Position numbers and translations under genes: made by a program. The notes beneath the pieces were generated by a model. The model searched no databases and was not told where the DNA came from. It saw nothing but the letters and a program-made list of their open reading frames with translations. 44,344 nt of DNA from Pseudoselenomonas ruminantium (GTDB lineage Bacteria; Bacillota; Negativicutes; Selenomonadales; Selenomonadaceae), in NCBI GenBank assembly GCA_902780915.1, contig CACZHK010000038.1, positions 1 through 44,344 of the forward strand. The letters are read 5' to 3'. Shown here in pieces: positions 1 through 6,367 of this stretch (position 1 is the first letter of the stretch; each line of letters opens with the position of its first letter).

Positions 1-36
1 GTTCTCTGCATTGAGTTCAACTTTGCTGTCTGCCAT
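1..36 (-). CDS. Double-glycine leader peptide precursor, cut by window edge (P0)
   Basis: Only the first 12 codons are inside the window, reading MADSKVELNAEN on the minus strand. This matches the leader of the neighbouring precursors (MADNKIELNAEN in the next gene). A GGAGAAATTAAAA ribosome binding site lies just upstream. There is no ECF-type promoter box in the 52 bp between it and the preceding precursor, so it is probably co-transcribed with that gene. The core peptide lies outside the window. Confidence 0.75.
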   Translation of the reverse strand, partial: MADSKVELNAEN

Positions 37-88
37 TTTTAATTTCTCCTTTTCATCTTCTAAATTTCTTTAAGCTCTTAGGAATCTA

Positions 89-331
89 TCAGAGCTTGAG
101 CTGGCCGTCAATCGAGTTGCCCCTGCCCTGATTAGCAATCTTCTGCGTGCCTTTTTCATTTTCGTTAGTAACGTTATCCTTATCGAGCTGGCTCTTATCG
201 ACATCCCCACCCTTTTCTGCGCCACCCTTGGTCTGCTGGTTGCCAACATCACCGGTTTTAACCTTCGGGCCTACGCCACCTGCTACACCTTCCAGATTCT
301 CTGCATTGAGTTCAATCTTGTTGTCTGCCAT
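89..331 (-). CDS. Double-glycine leader peptide precursor (P1)
   Basis: 80-residue peptide. The 19-residue leader ends LEGVAGG, with the hydrophobic residues at -4, -7 and -12 expected for C39 peptidase substrates. The 61-residue core is very hydrophilic, rich in Lys, Asp, Gly and Asn, and has no cysteine. It ends NQGRGNSIDGQLKL, a tail shared with P5 and P6. The RBS AAAGGAAGA lies before the ATG. Its own ECF-type promoter box is at 384-411, with the -10 half 53 nt from the ATG. It is presumably cleaved and exported by the C39/ABC operon at 7.1-14.2 kb. The role of the core is unknown; no modification gene is seen. Confidence 0.85.
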   Translation of the reverse strand: MADNKIELNAENLEGVAGGVGPKVKTGDVGNQQTKGGAEKGGDVDKSQLDKDNVTNENEKGTQKIANQGRGNSIDGQLKL

Positions 332-383
332 TTTAATCTTCCTTTCTGCTTTGACCTTTGGTCGTTTTTGCCTTCTGTCTTTA

Positions 384-411
384 CTTACGTTTTGACTTTA
401 TGTTTATTACA
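384..411 (-). promoter_or_regulatory. ECF-type promoter of P1
   Basis: On the minus strand: TGTAATAA, exactly 14 nt, then CGTAAG. Identical architecture precedes the other precursor units. The -10 half lies 53 nt from the P1 start codon. Confidence 0.75.
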
Positions 412-464
412 AACTTTTTAGGAAAGTTTGATTCCCTTGCCACCAACTGTGATATCTGCTTAAT

Positions 465-731
465 TTACTGGGGCTTATTTGCATCATCCATGCCAGCCAT
501 GACACCACCAATGCGGAAATCATTTTTGCCAGGCTCAACTTTGGCCCGAGGATGATCTACCGCTCCCGGCTGCTCAGTATCCACATCCAGGGTAGGCTTC
601 ATCGAATCCAGAACATTTATTCCCTGCTTAAGGATATCATTGGAATCCTTTGACACATTCACCGATGCGCCACCTGCTACCCCTTCCAGATCCTCTACAT
701 TGAGTTCTGCCTTTGCTTTCTTGTCTGCCAT
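465..731 (-). CDS. Double-glycine leader peptide precursor (P2)
   Basis: 88 residues: a 21-residue leader ending VEDLEGVAGG and a 67-residue core without cysteine. The core carries acidic and Asn/Lys-rich stretches and ends with a Met-Asp-Asp-Ala segment, so it lacks the I-x-G-x-V-K-F tail of P1, P5 and P6. It has its own ECF-type promoter at 784-811 and the same RBS context as P1. It is inferred to be a substrate of the NHLM exporter. There is no recognisable bacteriocin or enzyme motif in the core. Confidence 0.82.
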   Translation of the reverse strand: MADKKAKAELNVEDLEGVAGGASVNVSKDSNDILKQGINVLDSMKPTLDVDTEQPGAVDHPRAKVEPGKNDFRIGGVMAGMDDANKPQ

Positions 732-783
732 TTCAATCTTCCTTTCTGCTTTGAGCTTTAGTTGTTTTTTCTTTCTGTCTGTA

Positions 784-811
784 CTTACGTTTGGACTTTA
801 TGTTTATTACA
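784..811 (-). promoter_or_regulatory. ECF-type promoter of P2
   Basis: Minus strand TGTAATAA, 14 nt, CGTAAG. The spacer is almost identical to that of P1. The -10 half is 53 nt from the P2 ATG. Confidence 0.75.
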
Positions 812-826
812 AACTTTTTATTACAA

Positions 827-1096
827 TTAGAATCTTATTCCGCCATCGCCACTAGACGTGATCTCTACAGTGCCGGGCCTCTTATTGCCAGACCCATTTC
901 CCACTGGCTCTTTTGGATTAGCAAAAGTAGGGCCATCAAGCAACGGATTATGACCATCATCCTGATCGATAATACGATTCTTTTTTGGGGGATTAATCCC
1001 CTCCTTCTCCCTTACGTCCATTATGTTCCTTGCGCCGCCTGCTACACCTTCCAGATCCTCTGCATTGAGTTCTGCCTTGGCATTCTTGTCTGCCAT
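827..1096 (-). CDS. Double-glycine leader peptide precursor (P3)
   Basis: 89 residues. The leader (21 residues) ends AEDLEGVAGG. The 68-residue core is charged and Gly/Asn-rich, lacks cysteine, and ends GDGGIRF, a short version of the hydrophobic-basic-Phe tail. ECF-type promoter at 1149-1176. Leader and 5' untranslated region are nearly identical to P2 and P4, while the core shares little with them. This fits leader-conserved, core-diversified duplication. Confidence 0.83.
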   Translation of the reverse strand: MADKNAKAELNAEDLEGVAGGARNIMDVREKEGINPPKKNRIIDQDDGHNPLLDGPTFANPKEPVGNGSGNKRPGTVEITSSGDGGIRF

Positions 1097-1148
1097 TTCA
1101 ATCTTCCTTTCTGCTTCGACCTTTGGTCGTTTTTTCTTTCTGTCTTTA

Positions 1149-1176
1149 CTTACGCTTGGACTTTTTGTTTATTACA
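1149..1176 (-). promoter_or_regulatory. ECF-type promoter of P3
   Basis: Minus strand TGTAATAA, 14 nt, CGTAAG. The -10 half is 53 nt from the P3 ATG. Confidence 0.74.
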
Positions 1177-1182
1177 AATTTA

Positions 1183-1419
1183 TTAAAACTTGATTGTGTC
1201 ACGTCGATCTAAGGGCTTCCAAGGTACCTGATGCTTTATATAGTCCTCTGTTTGTGACATCTTCTCCTTTGAACCCCCCCGAGGCTCGACACCAGACCAG
1301 TCATCTAAGTGCTTGCTGGTTTCGGTTACATCAATGGTCTTAACTTCAGCAGCTGCGCCGCCTGCTACACCTTCCAGATCCTCTGCGTTGAGCTCTGCCT
1401 TTACATTCTTGTCTGCCAT
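1183..1419 (-). CDS. Double-glycine leader peptide precursor (P4)
   Basis: 78 residues, with a 21-residue leader ending AEDLEGVAGG and a 57-residue core beginning AAAEVKTIDV and ending RRDTIKF. There is no cysteine. The RBS is AAGGAGGAAG, stronger than those of P1-P3. The promoter box at 1473-1500 keeps the CGTAAG half, but the -35 half is degenerate, so expression may differ from its neighbours. Inferred exporter substrate. Confidence 0.82.
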   Translation of the reverse strand: MADKNVKAELNAEDLEGVAGGAAAEVKTIDVTETSKHLDDWSGVEPRGGSKEKMSQTEDYIKHQVPWKPLDRRDTIKF

Positions 1420-1472
1420 TTTCGTTCTTCCTCCTTATTCGCTATCCTTTTAGCTTTTTCCTTCTGTGCTTA

Positions 1473-1500
1473 CTTACGTTACAGTATTTCTATTCCCTAT
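1473..1500 (-). promoter_or_regulatory. Degenerate ECF-type promoter of P4
   Basis: CGTAAG (minus strand, 1473-1478) sits 54 nt from the P4 ATG, but the position of the -35 half reads ATAGGGAA instead of TGTAATAA. It is called by position and by its conserved -10 half only. Confidence 0.45.
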
Positions 1501-1540
1501 TAACTGAAAATTGAGTTTTTAGTATTTTCCTGTCCTTTGC

Positions 1541-1861
1541 TTAAAATTTGACATTACCATCAATCCTGTTATCTCTGCCCTGATTGCCAATTTTTTGCTC
1601 GCCGCCGTTGTTGGTGTTTTTAATATTGTCGGTTTCTTGGTTGGTGCCGCCACTGGGCGCAGCAGGGGCAGGGGTCGGAGCCGGAGCCGGAGCCGGGCGA
1701 GAGGAAGGAATAGGGCTGTTGACAGCAGGCTGGATTCTTTCGGGAGAGGGAATGTCCCTATTGTGACGCAGGGATTCAACCTTCCCGCCGGACACCTTGT
1801 CTGCCGTTTCCGTGGAAATCTCCTCTCTGATTTCCTGTTCCTTTACACTCTTGTCATCCAT
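1541..1861 (-). CDS. Double-glycine leader peptide precursor with Pro-Ala linker (P5)
   Basis: 106 residues from the ATG at 1861, chosen because AAGGAGGAAG precedes it; an in-frame ATG at 1888 lacks an RBS. The leader belongs to a second type (EEISTETADKVSGG), still with Gly-Gly. The core contains a low-complexity Pro-Ala stretch (PAPAPAPTPAPAAP), then an Asn/Gly-rich segment ending IGNQGRDNRIDGNVKF. There are no cysteines. It is closely related to P6. The Pro-Ala stretch looks like an extended linker separating an N-terminal part from the conserved C-terminal tail. Exported-peptide role inferred from leader and context. Confidence 0.8.
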   Translation of the reverse strand: MDDKSVKEQEIREEISTETADKVSGGKVESLRHNRDIPSPERIQPAVNSPIPSSRPAPAPAPTPAPAAPSGGTNQETDNIKNTNNGGEQKIGNQGRDNRIDGNVKF

Positions 1862-1914
1862 TTTTCGTTCTTCCTCCTTATTCACCATCCCTTAGCTTCT
1901 TCCTTCTGTCTTTA

Positions 1915-1942
1915 CTTACGTTTGAAATTTATGTTCGTTACA
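1915..1942 (-). promoter_or_regulatory. ECF-type promoter of P5
   Basis: Minus strand TGTAACGA, 14 nt, CGTAAG. The -10 half is 54 nt from the P5 ATG. The -35 half differs from the others at two positions. Confidence 0.68.
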
Positions 1943-1960
1943 ATTTTTCCTGCATGCTTG

Positions 1961-2263
1961 TTAAAAATTGACAGTACCATCAATCCTGTTATTTCTGCCT
2001 TGATTGCCAATTTTTTGCACGCCACCGTTGTTGGTGTTGTCAATGTTGTCGGTTTTGGTGTGGGTGCTGCCACCGGGCGCTGCAGGGGCAGGGGCAGGAC
2101 CGGAAGAAGGAGCAGGTTCAACGACAGCAGGCTTGGCTTTTTCAGGACAATAGGGACGTCCCCCATCGTTGCGCTTGATAACCTTTCTTCCGCCGGACAC
2201 CTCGTCTGCCATTTCCGTGGAAAGCTCTTCTCTTGCTTCCTGTTCCTTTTTGCTCTCAGTCAT
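1961..2263 (-). CDS. Double-glycine leader peptide precursor (P6), translationally coupled
   Basis: 100 residues from the ATG at 2263. The start overlaps the stop of P7 as ATGA, and a GGAGGG RBS lies inside the end of P7. The leader is of the P5 type (REELSTEMADEVSGG). The core has a shorter Pro-Ala linker (SSGPAPAPAAPGG) and ends IGNQGRNNRIDGTVNF. There is no promoter box of its own, so it is expressed from the P7 promoter. The P7-P6 pair is the only overlapping pair in the array, joining an LNAEDL-type leader to a TADKVSGG-type leader, which could indicate a two-component product. Confidence 0.8.
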   Translation of the reverse strand: MTESKKEQEAREELSTEMADEVSGGRKVIKRNDGGRPYCPEKAKPAVVEPAPSSGPAPAPAAPGGSTHTKTDNIDNTNNGGVQKIGNQGRNNRIDGTVNF

Positions 2264-2511
2264 TTTCTTTTCTCCCTCCAAGAACTCGGGACGAAGTTCA
2301 TATCTTTGGGCGTGCTCTTTTCCACCGGCGACCTGGTATCCAAATCGGGGCCATTCTTCGCCGGCTCCGGATTCTTCTGCTCGATAATGCTAGTCCTGAA
2401 GCTGGGATTGATCATGCTCTTCTGGGTATCAGTCACATTCCTCGATACGCCGCCTGCTACCCCATCCAGATCCTCTGCATTGAGTTCTGCCTTTACACTC
2501 CTGTCAGCCAT
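2260..2511 (-). CDS. Double-glycine leader peptide precursor (P7)
   Basis: 83 residues from the ATG at 2511, chosen by alignment of the MAD start with the other precursors and by the AAAGGA RBS. A second in-frame ATG at 2520 sits on the RBS. The leader ends AEDLDGVAGG. The core is hydrophilic, cysteine-free, and ends in a basic SSWREKRK tail unlike its neighbours. It overlaps P6 by 4 nt. ECF-type promoter at 2563-2590. Confidence 0.8.
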   Translation of the reverse strand: MADRSVKAELNAEDLDGVAGGVSRNVTDTQKSMINPSFRTSIIEQKNPEPAKNGPDLDTRSPVEKSTPKDMNFVPSSWREKRK

Positions 2512-2562
2512 TTTCCCCATCCTTTCTGCTTTGGTCTTGGCTGTTTTTTCTCTCTGAGCTTA

Positions 2563-2590
2563 ATTACGTTTGAACTTTATTTCTATTACA
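2563..2590 (-). promoter_or_regulatory. ECF-type promoter of P7-P6
   Basis: Minus strand TGTAATAG, 14 nt, CGTAAT. The -10 half is 52 nt from the P7 ATG. The -35 half overlaps the stop codon of the small upstream ORF at 2586-2750. Confidence 0.7.
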
Positions 2591-2750
2591 AGATTTTGGC
2601 TGCCTCCGAAAGGACTCTCTTCACATTTTCGGCAAAAGCCTCCCTGTCTGCCAGCAGCGCATCATTGCAGTCGATTTTCTCAGTCTGGGCCAGCACCTCC
2701 CCTTTTGTATTCATTCGCGGTGTGCCGTCCAAATTCCTGCGAGGCATCAT
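2586..2750 (-). CDS. Hypothetical small protein, 54 residues
   Basis: Reading frame starting MMPRRN and ending EAAKIL, with an amphipathic, helix-like C-terminal half (LLADREAFAENVKRVLSEA). It has no strong RBS. Just upstream lies a sequence nearly identical to the 5' end of the sigma gene at 7.07 kb, so this may be the remains of a gene that recombined with a sigma-gene copy rather than an expressed ORF. No family recognised. Confidence 0.3.
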   Translation of the reverse strand: MMPRRNLDGTPRMNTKGEVLAQTEKIDCNDALLADREAFAENVKRVLSEAAKIL

Positions 2751-2751
2751 C

Positions 2752-2790
2752 TTCCGATAGGCTGCACCACCGCCTCACTTCCTGTTGCAT
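2752..2790 (-). pseudogene. Decayed copy of the sigma-factor gene start
   Basis: The minus strand here reads GTGAGGCGGTG-GTG-CAGCCTATCGG, matching the RBS-proximal and first-codon region of the sigma gene (GTGAGGCGGTG-ATG-CAGCCTATCGG at about 7066-7090). The match ends after the Q-P-I-G codons. Only this short stretch is recognisable. Confidence 0.4.
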
Positions 2791-2840
2791 GACTCATTCG
2801 CCAATTATCGTATAAATCCTTTTATTCACTCAAAAATTGC

Positions 2841-3057
2841 AAAAAATCCCGATACCTGGCGCGGTCAATGTCATTAAGTTAAGCCTTCCCCTTGAGGGGA
2901 AGGTGCCCCGTTAGGGGCGGATGAGGTGGAGCGTTCTCTCGTTTATCTGCCTTATCTTGTTCATTTGCACCTCATCCGTCAGCCTTCGGCTGCCACCTGT
3001 CCAGGGTGTCCACCGGACACCCGCGGCTTCGCATTGCCTGGCGCGGTACAGGGATTT
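2841..3057. terminator. Terminator hairpin split by a MITE
   Basis: The left arm AAAAATCCCGATACC (about 2842-2856) and the right arm GGTACAGGGATTTTT (about 3045-3059) would pair if the 171-bp insertion and one copy of its target duplication were removed. The reconstructed hairpin resembles the intact terminator at 14641-14678. Confidence 0.55.
2866..3036. mobile_element. MITE-like element, 171 bp, with 11-bp target-site duplication
   Basis: The element begins CAATG and ends CATTG. It is flanked by perfect 11-bp direct repeats CCTGGCGCGGT (2855-2865 and 3037-3047). It contains no ORF but several hairpins: TCCCCTTGAGGGGA, GCCCCGTTAGGGGC, GGATGAGGTG pairing with CACCTCATCC, CAGCCTTCGGCTG and GTGTCCACCGGACAC. 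Similar hairpin-rich elements are familiar from Firmicute genomes; mobilisation by a transposase in trans is inferred. Confidence 0.7.
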
Positions 3058-3155
3058 TTCTTGCCTTGACAGCATATATCCAATGCGATGCTACTTGACA
3101 CTTTACAACATTTAGGGCGTATTGAAAAACTTCGCCAGCACATCTTTGAGATGGT

Positions 3156-3183
3156 TTGACATACAACAGGTTTCTGCTAGAAT
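3156..3183 (+). promoter_or_regulatory. Sigma-A promoter of the AAA ATPase gene
   Basis: TTGACA at 3156-3161, a 16-nt spacer, and TAGAAT at 3178-3183, about 44 nt upstream of the start codon. A 39-bp segment covering this promoter recurs with four mismatches at 6368-6406. Confidence 0.65.
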
Positions 3184-3226
3184 GGGAGCAAAGAGAGAAT
3201 CTTTCCATATGAAAGGAGTGATTACG

Positions 3227-4804
3227 ATGGCGGAGAATACCAGGCGGCTGCCTATCGGCGTGCAAAGTTTTGAGAAAATGCGCCAGGGGGGCTATCTCTA
3301 TGTGGATAAGACCCGTTATGTCTATCAGCTGGCTCACGATGCAGGGCAATACTTCCTCAGCCGCCCCCGCCGCTTTGGCAAGAGCCTTTTCCTCTCCACC
3401 CTTGCGGCTTACTGGGAAGGCAGGCAGGAGCTCTTCGAGGGGCTGGCCATCACGGAACTGGAGAAGGACAACGAGGAGGCATGGCAGCCTTATCCTGTAT
3501 TTTACTTTGATTTCAACGGGAAAAACTATCAGCAAGACACCGCACTAGAAGTTGTACTGGACAAACACCTGTGCGAATGGGAAGCCATCTACGGCCACAG
3601 TAAAGGAACCTCTTTGGAAGGAAGATTTCAATATCTGCTGAAAGCAGCCGCCGAAAAGACCGGCCGCCGCTGCGTGGTGCTGGTGGACGAATACGACAAA
3701 TCTCTGCTGGAAGTCTTAGAAAATGATGAACGGGAAGAACACAACCAGGCGGTATTCAAAGGCTTCTTCGGCACCCTGAAAAGCTATGACAAATACCTGC
3801 AGTTCGTCTTCATCACCGGCGTCACCAAGTTCAGCAAGGTCAGCATCTTCAGCGATTTGAACCAGTTCAACGATATCTCCCTGCATCAAAGGTATGCAGG
3901 AATCTGCGGCCTCACAGAAGCCGAAATTGCAGAAACCTTTGCGCCGGAAATCGAAGACATGGCTCAAAGATATGACCTTTCCCATGACAATTGTCTGGCA
4001 GAACTAAGGAAGATGTATGACGGCTACCATTTCCACCCCCAGGGAGAGGGGATCTACAATCCCTTCAGCCTGCTGAACGCTCTGGCAGACAAGATGTTGG
4101 GCGCCTACTGGTTCTCCACTGGCACCCCCACCTTCCTGGTACGGCGGCTGAAAGCCATGCACTTCGATGTGCGGCAGTTCACCAAAAAGACCCTAGAAAC
4201 CAACGACAGGATACTTTCTGACTACAGAGCAGATAATCCCAACCCCCTGCCGCTCCTGTACCAGACAGGCTACCTCACCATCGTGGACTATGACCCCAAG
4301 GCACGGCTCTACACCTTGGGTTTCCCCAACGAAGAAGTCAAGTACGGCTTTTTGGAAAGCCTGCTGCCCGAGTACACCCCCGAAGCCGGCTCCGGCAACG
4401 GCAAGGACATCTTCGCCCTGCGCCGCCGCATTCTGGCCGGTGACACCGAGGGCATGGAGGATATCCTCACCGCCCTCTTTGCCAGCATTCCCTACACCAC
4501 GGGTGATGCTCCCTTCGAGCATTATTTCCAGTCTGTGCTGTATATAGTCTTCACCCTGCTGGGCCAGTTCGTGCAGTGCGAGGTACACAGCAGCCGCGGC
4601 AGGGCCGACTGCATAGTGGAGACCGATGACTTCGTCTACATCTTCGAGTTCAAGGTGGACAAACCCGCTCGGGAAGCCCTGCAGCAGATAGAGGACAAGG
4701 GCTACGCCGTCCCCTTCGCCTCCGACTCACGGCAGGTATTCAAAATCGGTGTGAGCTTCGACTCCGGGCAGCGGAACCTGGCCCAGTGGCTGGTGGAGGT
4801 TTAA
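3227..4804 (+). CDS. AAA-ATPase-like protein with C-terminal PD-(D/E)XK nuclease-like domain
   Basis: 525 residues from the ATG at 3227, which follows GAAAGGAGTG; a longer in-frame start at 3122 lies upstream of the promoter and was rejected. The N-terminal domain resembles the AAA-ATPase-like family, with the P-loop RPRRFGKS near residue 45 and a Walker-B-like VVLVDEYD. The C-terminus carries an ADCIVE...FEFK signature (about residues 460-475), typical of the restriction-nuclease-like domain fused to this family. Such genes are abundant and multicopy in Negativicutes and Bacteroidetes; their function is not established. It is monocistronic, between its own promoter and the terminator at 4859-4878. 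Confidence 0.85.
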   Translation: MAENTRRLPIGVQSFEKMRQGGYLYVDKTRYVYQLAHDAGQYFLSRPRRFGKSLFLSTLAAYWEGRQELFEGLAITELEKDNEEAWQPYPVFYFDFNGKNYQQDTALEVVLDKHLCEWEAIYGHSKGTSLEGRFQYLLKAAAEKTGRRCVVLVDEYDKSLLEVLENDEREEHNQAVFKGFFGTLKSYDKYLQFVFITGVTKFSKVSIFSDLNQFNDISLHQRYAGICGLTEAEIAETFAPEIEDMAQRYDLSHDNCLAELRKMYDGYHFHPQGEGIYNPFSLLNALADKMLGAYWFSTGTPTFLVRRLKAMHFDVRQFTKKTLETNDRILSDYRADNPNPLPLLYQTGYLTIVDYDPKARLYTLGFPNEEVKYGFLESLLPEYTPEAGSGNGKDIFALRRRILAGDTEGMEDILTALFASIPYTTGDAPFEHYFQSVLYIVFTLLGQFVQCEVHSSRGRADCIVETDDFVYIFEFKVDKPAREALQQIEDKGYAVPFASDSRQVFKIGVSFDSGQRNLAQWLVEV

Positions 4805-4858
4805 AAGTTCGCCACTGATGACATGGAGACTGCTTGGAAAATCGGGACAATGAAATAG

Positions 4859-4878
4859 CCCTGCCATATGCGGCAGGG
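4859..4878 (+). terminator. Intrinsic terminator after the AAA ATPase gene
   Basis: Stem CCCTGCC / GGCAGGG with a 6-nt loop, followed by TTATTT. Confidence 0.65.
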
Positions 4879-4983
4879 TTATTTCCTATGCTGTTTTATT
4901 GCGCCCGGGCTTCTTGCCAACAATAGCCTTCAGGTTCCCCCCCCCTCAACTATGGAAGTGAATGACATCTTCATCTTCGTTGT

Positions 4984-5060
4984 AATCTGATTGAATAAAA
5001 ATAGCGAATTTGATAAAATGAAAAGCAGGAATATGTCAAAGTAATATGTATAAATCTGAT
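4984..5060 (+). repeat. Degenerate repeats with 23-bp period upstream of DUF4143 gene
   Basis: AATCTGAT (4984), AATTTGAT (5007), AATATGTC (5030) and AATCTGAT (5053) start exactly 23 bp apart. The copies are A/T rich and the third is weak, so chance is possible. The last copy ends just before the RBS of the gene at 5078. Confidence 0.35.
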
Positions 5061-5077
5061 AAAGTTAGGTGTATGAA

Positions 5078-6355
5078 ATGGCAAAGGAGAATTATCGCCC
5101 AAGAATTATAGACGGCATCATACAGGACCACCTGCAAGCCTTCGGTGCGGTCTGCCTTGAAGGGCCCAAATGGTGTGGAAAGACATGGACGGCGGAAAAC
5201 AGCTGTAAAAGCAAGTTTATGCTTGGAGATCCTGCTGGCAATTTTCAAAATCGGACATTGGCCAGTTTAGACCCCGCCATGACATTAAAGGGAGAAGCAC
5301 CTCGTCTAATTGATGAATGGCAGGAAGTAACAAGTATTTGGGATGCGGTACGTTATGAAGTGGATAGGAGAGGACTGAACGGACAATTTATTTTGACCGG
5401 TTCTTCCACGCCTAAGAGAAAAGGCATTATGCATAGTGGTGCAGGACGCATTGTGCCTTTACGGATGAGAACCATGTCCCTATGGGAGTCAGGCGATTCT
5501 GATGGGAAAGTCTCTTTGCAGTCATTATTTGCAGAGGAAGTCGCACCCCAGCTGACCGGTGCCGTGGAATTACGGCGAATAGCGGAACTCATAGTCAGAG
5601 GTGGCTGGCCCCAGGGCATTACGGTGCCAGCGGAAAAGGCTTATTTGCTGCCACAAGGCTACATAAATGCTATCGTTGACGATGGTGCCAATCGCTTGGA
5701 CGAAATCAAACGTGACAGCTCGAAGATGATTCGGCTGCTCAAGTCGCTGGCAAGAAACGAAGCTACCACTGTATCGAACAAGACTCTAAAAAAGGATATC
5801 AAAGATGTGGACGGCATAGATATCAGCGACCAGACCATAGCAGAGTATCTGGATGTATTCCGCAGACTGTATGTTATAGAAGACCAGCCTCCCTTTGACC
5901 CCAATGTACGCTCATCAGTAAGGGTAAAGCAAGGGAGCAAGCGGCATCTGGCTGACCCATCGATTGCCTGCAGTCTGCTTGGCATAAATGCAGACGGCCT
6001 CATTAATGACTTAGAAACTATGGGGTTCTTTTTTGAGGCAATGTGCGAACGTGATTTATGGATTTATGCTCAGTCCTTTGAGGGCAAGCTTTTTCATTAT
6101 CAGGATTATAAAGGCAAGGAAATTGATGCCATAGTTGAGCTGCCTAATGGGGCTTGGGGTGCCTTTGAAATTAAGCTGGGGGCTAACCAAATTGATAAAG
6201 CAGCTCAAAGTTTGTTAGCTATCAAAAATAGTATTGCGAAAGAAGGCAGAGGCAAGGAACCTAAGTTCCTATGTGTTCTTTGTGGATTGACCAATGCTGC
6301 CTATAGGCGCGAAGATGGTGTTTTCGTAGTTCCAATAACCAGTCTAAAACCTTGA
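5078..6355 (+). CDS. AAA_14/DUF4143-type ATP-binding protein
   Basis: 425 residues from the ATG at 5078, which has AGGTG six bases upstream; a GTG three codons earlier is the alternative. The N-terminal ATPase domain shows the P-loop EGPKWCGKTW (about residues 28-37) and Walker B PRLIDEWQ. A winged-helix-like middle is followed by a DUF4143 C-terminus with GKEIDAIVE and AFEIKLG, the D...E-x-K arrangement of the PD-(D/E)XK fold. It belongs to the same broad family as the genes at 38.3 and 42.1 kb but is not a close copy. Physiological role unknown. Confidence 0.85.
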   Translation: MAKENYRPRIIDGIIQDHLQAFGAVCLEGPKWCGKTWTAENSCKSKFMLGDPAGNFQNRTLASLDPAMTLKGEAPRLIDEWQEVTSIWDAVRYEVDRRGLNGQFILTGSSTPKRKGIMHSGAGRIVPLRMRTMSLWESGDSDGKVSLQSLFAEEVAPQLTGAVELRRIAELIVRGGWPQGITVPAEKAYLLPQGYINAIVDDGANRLDEIKRDSSKMIRLLKSLARNEATTVSNKTLKKDIKDVDGIDISDQTIAEYLDVFRRLYVIEDQPPFDPNVRSSVRVKQGSKRHLADPSIACSLLGINADGLINDLETMGFFFEAMCERDLWIYAQSFEGKLFHYQDYKGKEIDAIVELPNGAWGAFEIKLGANQIDKAAQSLLAIKNSIAKEGRGKEPKFLCVLCGLTNAAYRREDGVFVVPITSLKP

Positions 6356-6367
6356 TCATTCCTGGTG

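Noticed and set aside
1595..2557. Long plus-strand open frame of 320 codons across the precursor array
   Set aside because: It is antisense to P5-P7, has no RBS, and its Arg/Ser-rich stretch is the reverse of the Pro-Ala linkers. The minus-strand genes explain the region.
384..2590. CRISPR-like spacing of repeats in the array region
   Set aside because: The repeated parts are promoters, 5' untranslated regions and leader codons of real genes; intervals are gene-length and unequal.
3122..3226. Longer start for the AAA ATPase at 3122
   Set aside because: It lies upstream of the TTGACA/TAGAAT promoter and has no RBS; GAAAGGAGTG marks the start at 3227.
4936..4946. Poly-C run near 4940 as a phase-variation tract
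   Set aside because: It lies in an intergenic region more than 120 bp from any start codon and is not placed in a promoter spacer that could be identified.
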